Of a stretch of 6,798 bases of DNA, positions 6,049-6,798 are shown in pieces. Both the position numbers and the translations under genes were made by a program. The DNA is from Bacteroidales bacterium (lineage in GTDB: Bacteria > Bacteroidota > Bacteroidia > Bacteroidales > Tenuifilaceae). The stretch is from contig WBUV01000178.1 in assembly GCA_008933525.1 (NCBI GenBank), positions 1 to 6,798 of the forward strand, given 5' to 3'. The notes beneath the pieces are model-generated. The model ran no database searches and had not been told where the DNA came from. It saw nothing but the letters and a program-made list of their open reading frames with translations. Positions within the stretch are counted from its first letter, which is position 1; the number at the start of each line of letters is the position of its first letter.

Positions 6049-6798
6049 CTAGAGGAAAAAGGTTATTACTCCTAAAACTGCGATTATTGCCCCAATCATC
6101 TCCTTAAAATTCACCTTTTCCTTAAATATCAACACAGATGGAGCTATTATAAGAACGGGCACAATAGACATGAGCGCCGATGCAACTCCAGTAGTAGTAT
6201 ATCGAATAGCTAATAGCGAGAAAGAGACCCCTAAAAATGGACCAAAGAACGCTCCCACAGATAGCCGTTTCATTGCTTTGCCATTTTTTAGCGCAGAAAA
6301 TAGCATATTCCATTTGTTTAGAAACAAAAAGATTAATGCAAAACCAACTACACCTGTAATAACCCTAATTTGAACCGATGCAACCACATCGTAGGTTTGC
6401 ATCCCGAATTTGCTTAGCACCAAACCGCCAGCTTGTCCTAACGCTCCGCCAAAAGCAAGCAGCAAACCACCAATAGGATAGTTGAATTTTATTTTACGCC
6501 CATTTCCATTTTCGTCAGGAATTTCTCTCTTCAAAATTACCAAAGCAATCCCAATAAAAATTAAAAGCATCCCAACACCCTGCTTACCCGTTAATGTTTC
6601 GCCCATTGTAAACCAACCAATAGCGGCAGCCATTGGAGGTGCCAACGACATAATCAACATCGATATGCGTGCGTTAAGCACTACGTAAGATTGGAAAAGA
6701 AATAAATCGCCCAAAACAAAACCAACCAGTCCCGAAATTGAAAGCCAAATCCACTGATGCGTACCCGCGTCGGTGGGGATGGAACACCACGTACCGCC
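6049..6798 (-). CDS. EamA/DMT-family membrane transporter, N-terminus outside window
   Basis: A drug/metabolite-transporter superfamily permease; such proteins have ten membrane helices in two EamA repeats and export or import small metabolites. The reading frame has no stop up to the last base, giving 249 visible residues. The TTG at 6714, where an ORF could be called, is an internal Leu, because the 28 upstream residues (including TDAGTHQWIWLSISGLVGF) continue the family pattern. About 40-60 N-terminal residues are probably missing. The first repeat's second half shows GDLFLFQSYVVLNARIS, then LIMSLAPPMAAAIGWFTMGE and a final LLIFIGIALVIL. The second repeat (about residue 107 onward) has GGLLLAFGGALGQAGGLVLS, TTTGVASALMSIVPVLI and a closing IIAVLGVITFFL. 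A charged linker (KREIPDENGNGRK) joins them. Substrate cannot be told from sequence. It converges on the kinase with two bases between stops and no clear terminator. Confidence 0.92.
   Translation of the reverse strand, partial: GGTWCSIPTDAGTHQWIWLSISGLVGFVLGDLFLFQSYVVLNARISMLIMSLAPPMAAAIGWFTMGETLTGKQGVGMLLIFIGIALVILKREIPDENGNGRKIKFNYPIGGLLLAFGGALGQAGGLVLSKFGMQTYDVVASVQIRVITGVVGFALIFLFLNKWNMLFSALKNGKAMKRLSVGAFFGPFLGVSFSLLAIRYTTTGVASALMSIVPVLIIAPSVLIFKEKVNFKEMIGAIIAVLGVITFFL

Noticed and set aside
6038..6066. Possible hairpin ATAAC/GTTAT at the kinase/transporter junction
   Set aside because: Only five AT-rich pairs around a 19-base loop and no following T run; not a credible terminator.
6049..6714. 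A 221-residue transporter starting at TTG 6714
   Set aside because: The frame continues upstream without a stop to the window edge, and the added residues fit the EamA family, so the TTG is an internal Leu codon and the gene is truncated by the window.
1..6798. Mobile element, phage, defence or CRISPR system
   Set aside because: No transposase, integrase, terminal repeats, repeat-spacer pattern or defence-type domains are visible; every long frame is explained by housekeeping, signalling or transport genes or by one small lipoprotein.

Overview
The window looks like chromosomal DNA of a member of the Bacteroidota, possibly from the Bacteroidales/Marinilabiliales side (the finer placement is a guess). 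The support is: an AT-rich genome; genes with almost no Shine-Dalgarno signal; the gene order ftsH - DUF2007 - cdsA - psd, with a short membrane-type phosphatidylserine decarboxylase; and residue patterns in the DUF2007, EamA and hybrid-kinase proteins that are typical of that phylum. There is no sign of a mobile element, CRISPR array, phage gene, rRNA or tRNA.

Left part (1-3090, + strand): a compact envelope-homeostasis operon. It begins inside ftsH, a membrane AAA+ zinc protease cut by the window edge within its Walker A motif. A 67-residue DUF2007 protein follows 7 bases later. Then comes cdsA (CDP-diacylglycerol synthase), whose TTG start overlaps the DUF2007 stop, and psd (pyruvoyl phosphatidylserine decarboxylase). 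CdsA and Psd are the first and last steps of phosphatidylethanolamine synthesis; the middle enzyme, phosphatidylserine synthase, is not in the window. FtsH controls lipid-synthesis enzymes in other bacteria, so the grouping makes sense. A strong intrinsic terminator for this operon lies not between genes but about 80 bases inside the next, oppositely oriented gene.

Middle (2974-3745): a minus-strand gene for a small putative lipoprotein of unknown function, whose stop lies one base from the psd stop, then a 244-base AT-rich divergent intergenic region that must hold promoters for the lipoprotein and the kinase.

Right part (3746-6798): a 766-residue hybrid sensor histidine kinase with a periplasmic substrate-binding-protein-like sensor, one transmembrane anchor after it, HisKA, HATPase and a C-terminal receiver. 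It converges, with a two-base gap, on an EamA/DMT-family transporter on the minus strand. The transporter's reading frame stays open to the right edge, so its N-terminus is missing.

Overall this is mostly ordinary core-genome content. The points worth a second look are the terminator embedded antisense in the lipoprotein gene, the very tight convergent junctions, the kinase's unknown periplasmic ligand and output, and the uncharacterised lipoprotein. I found no convincing evidence for a wholly new system.
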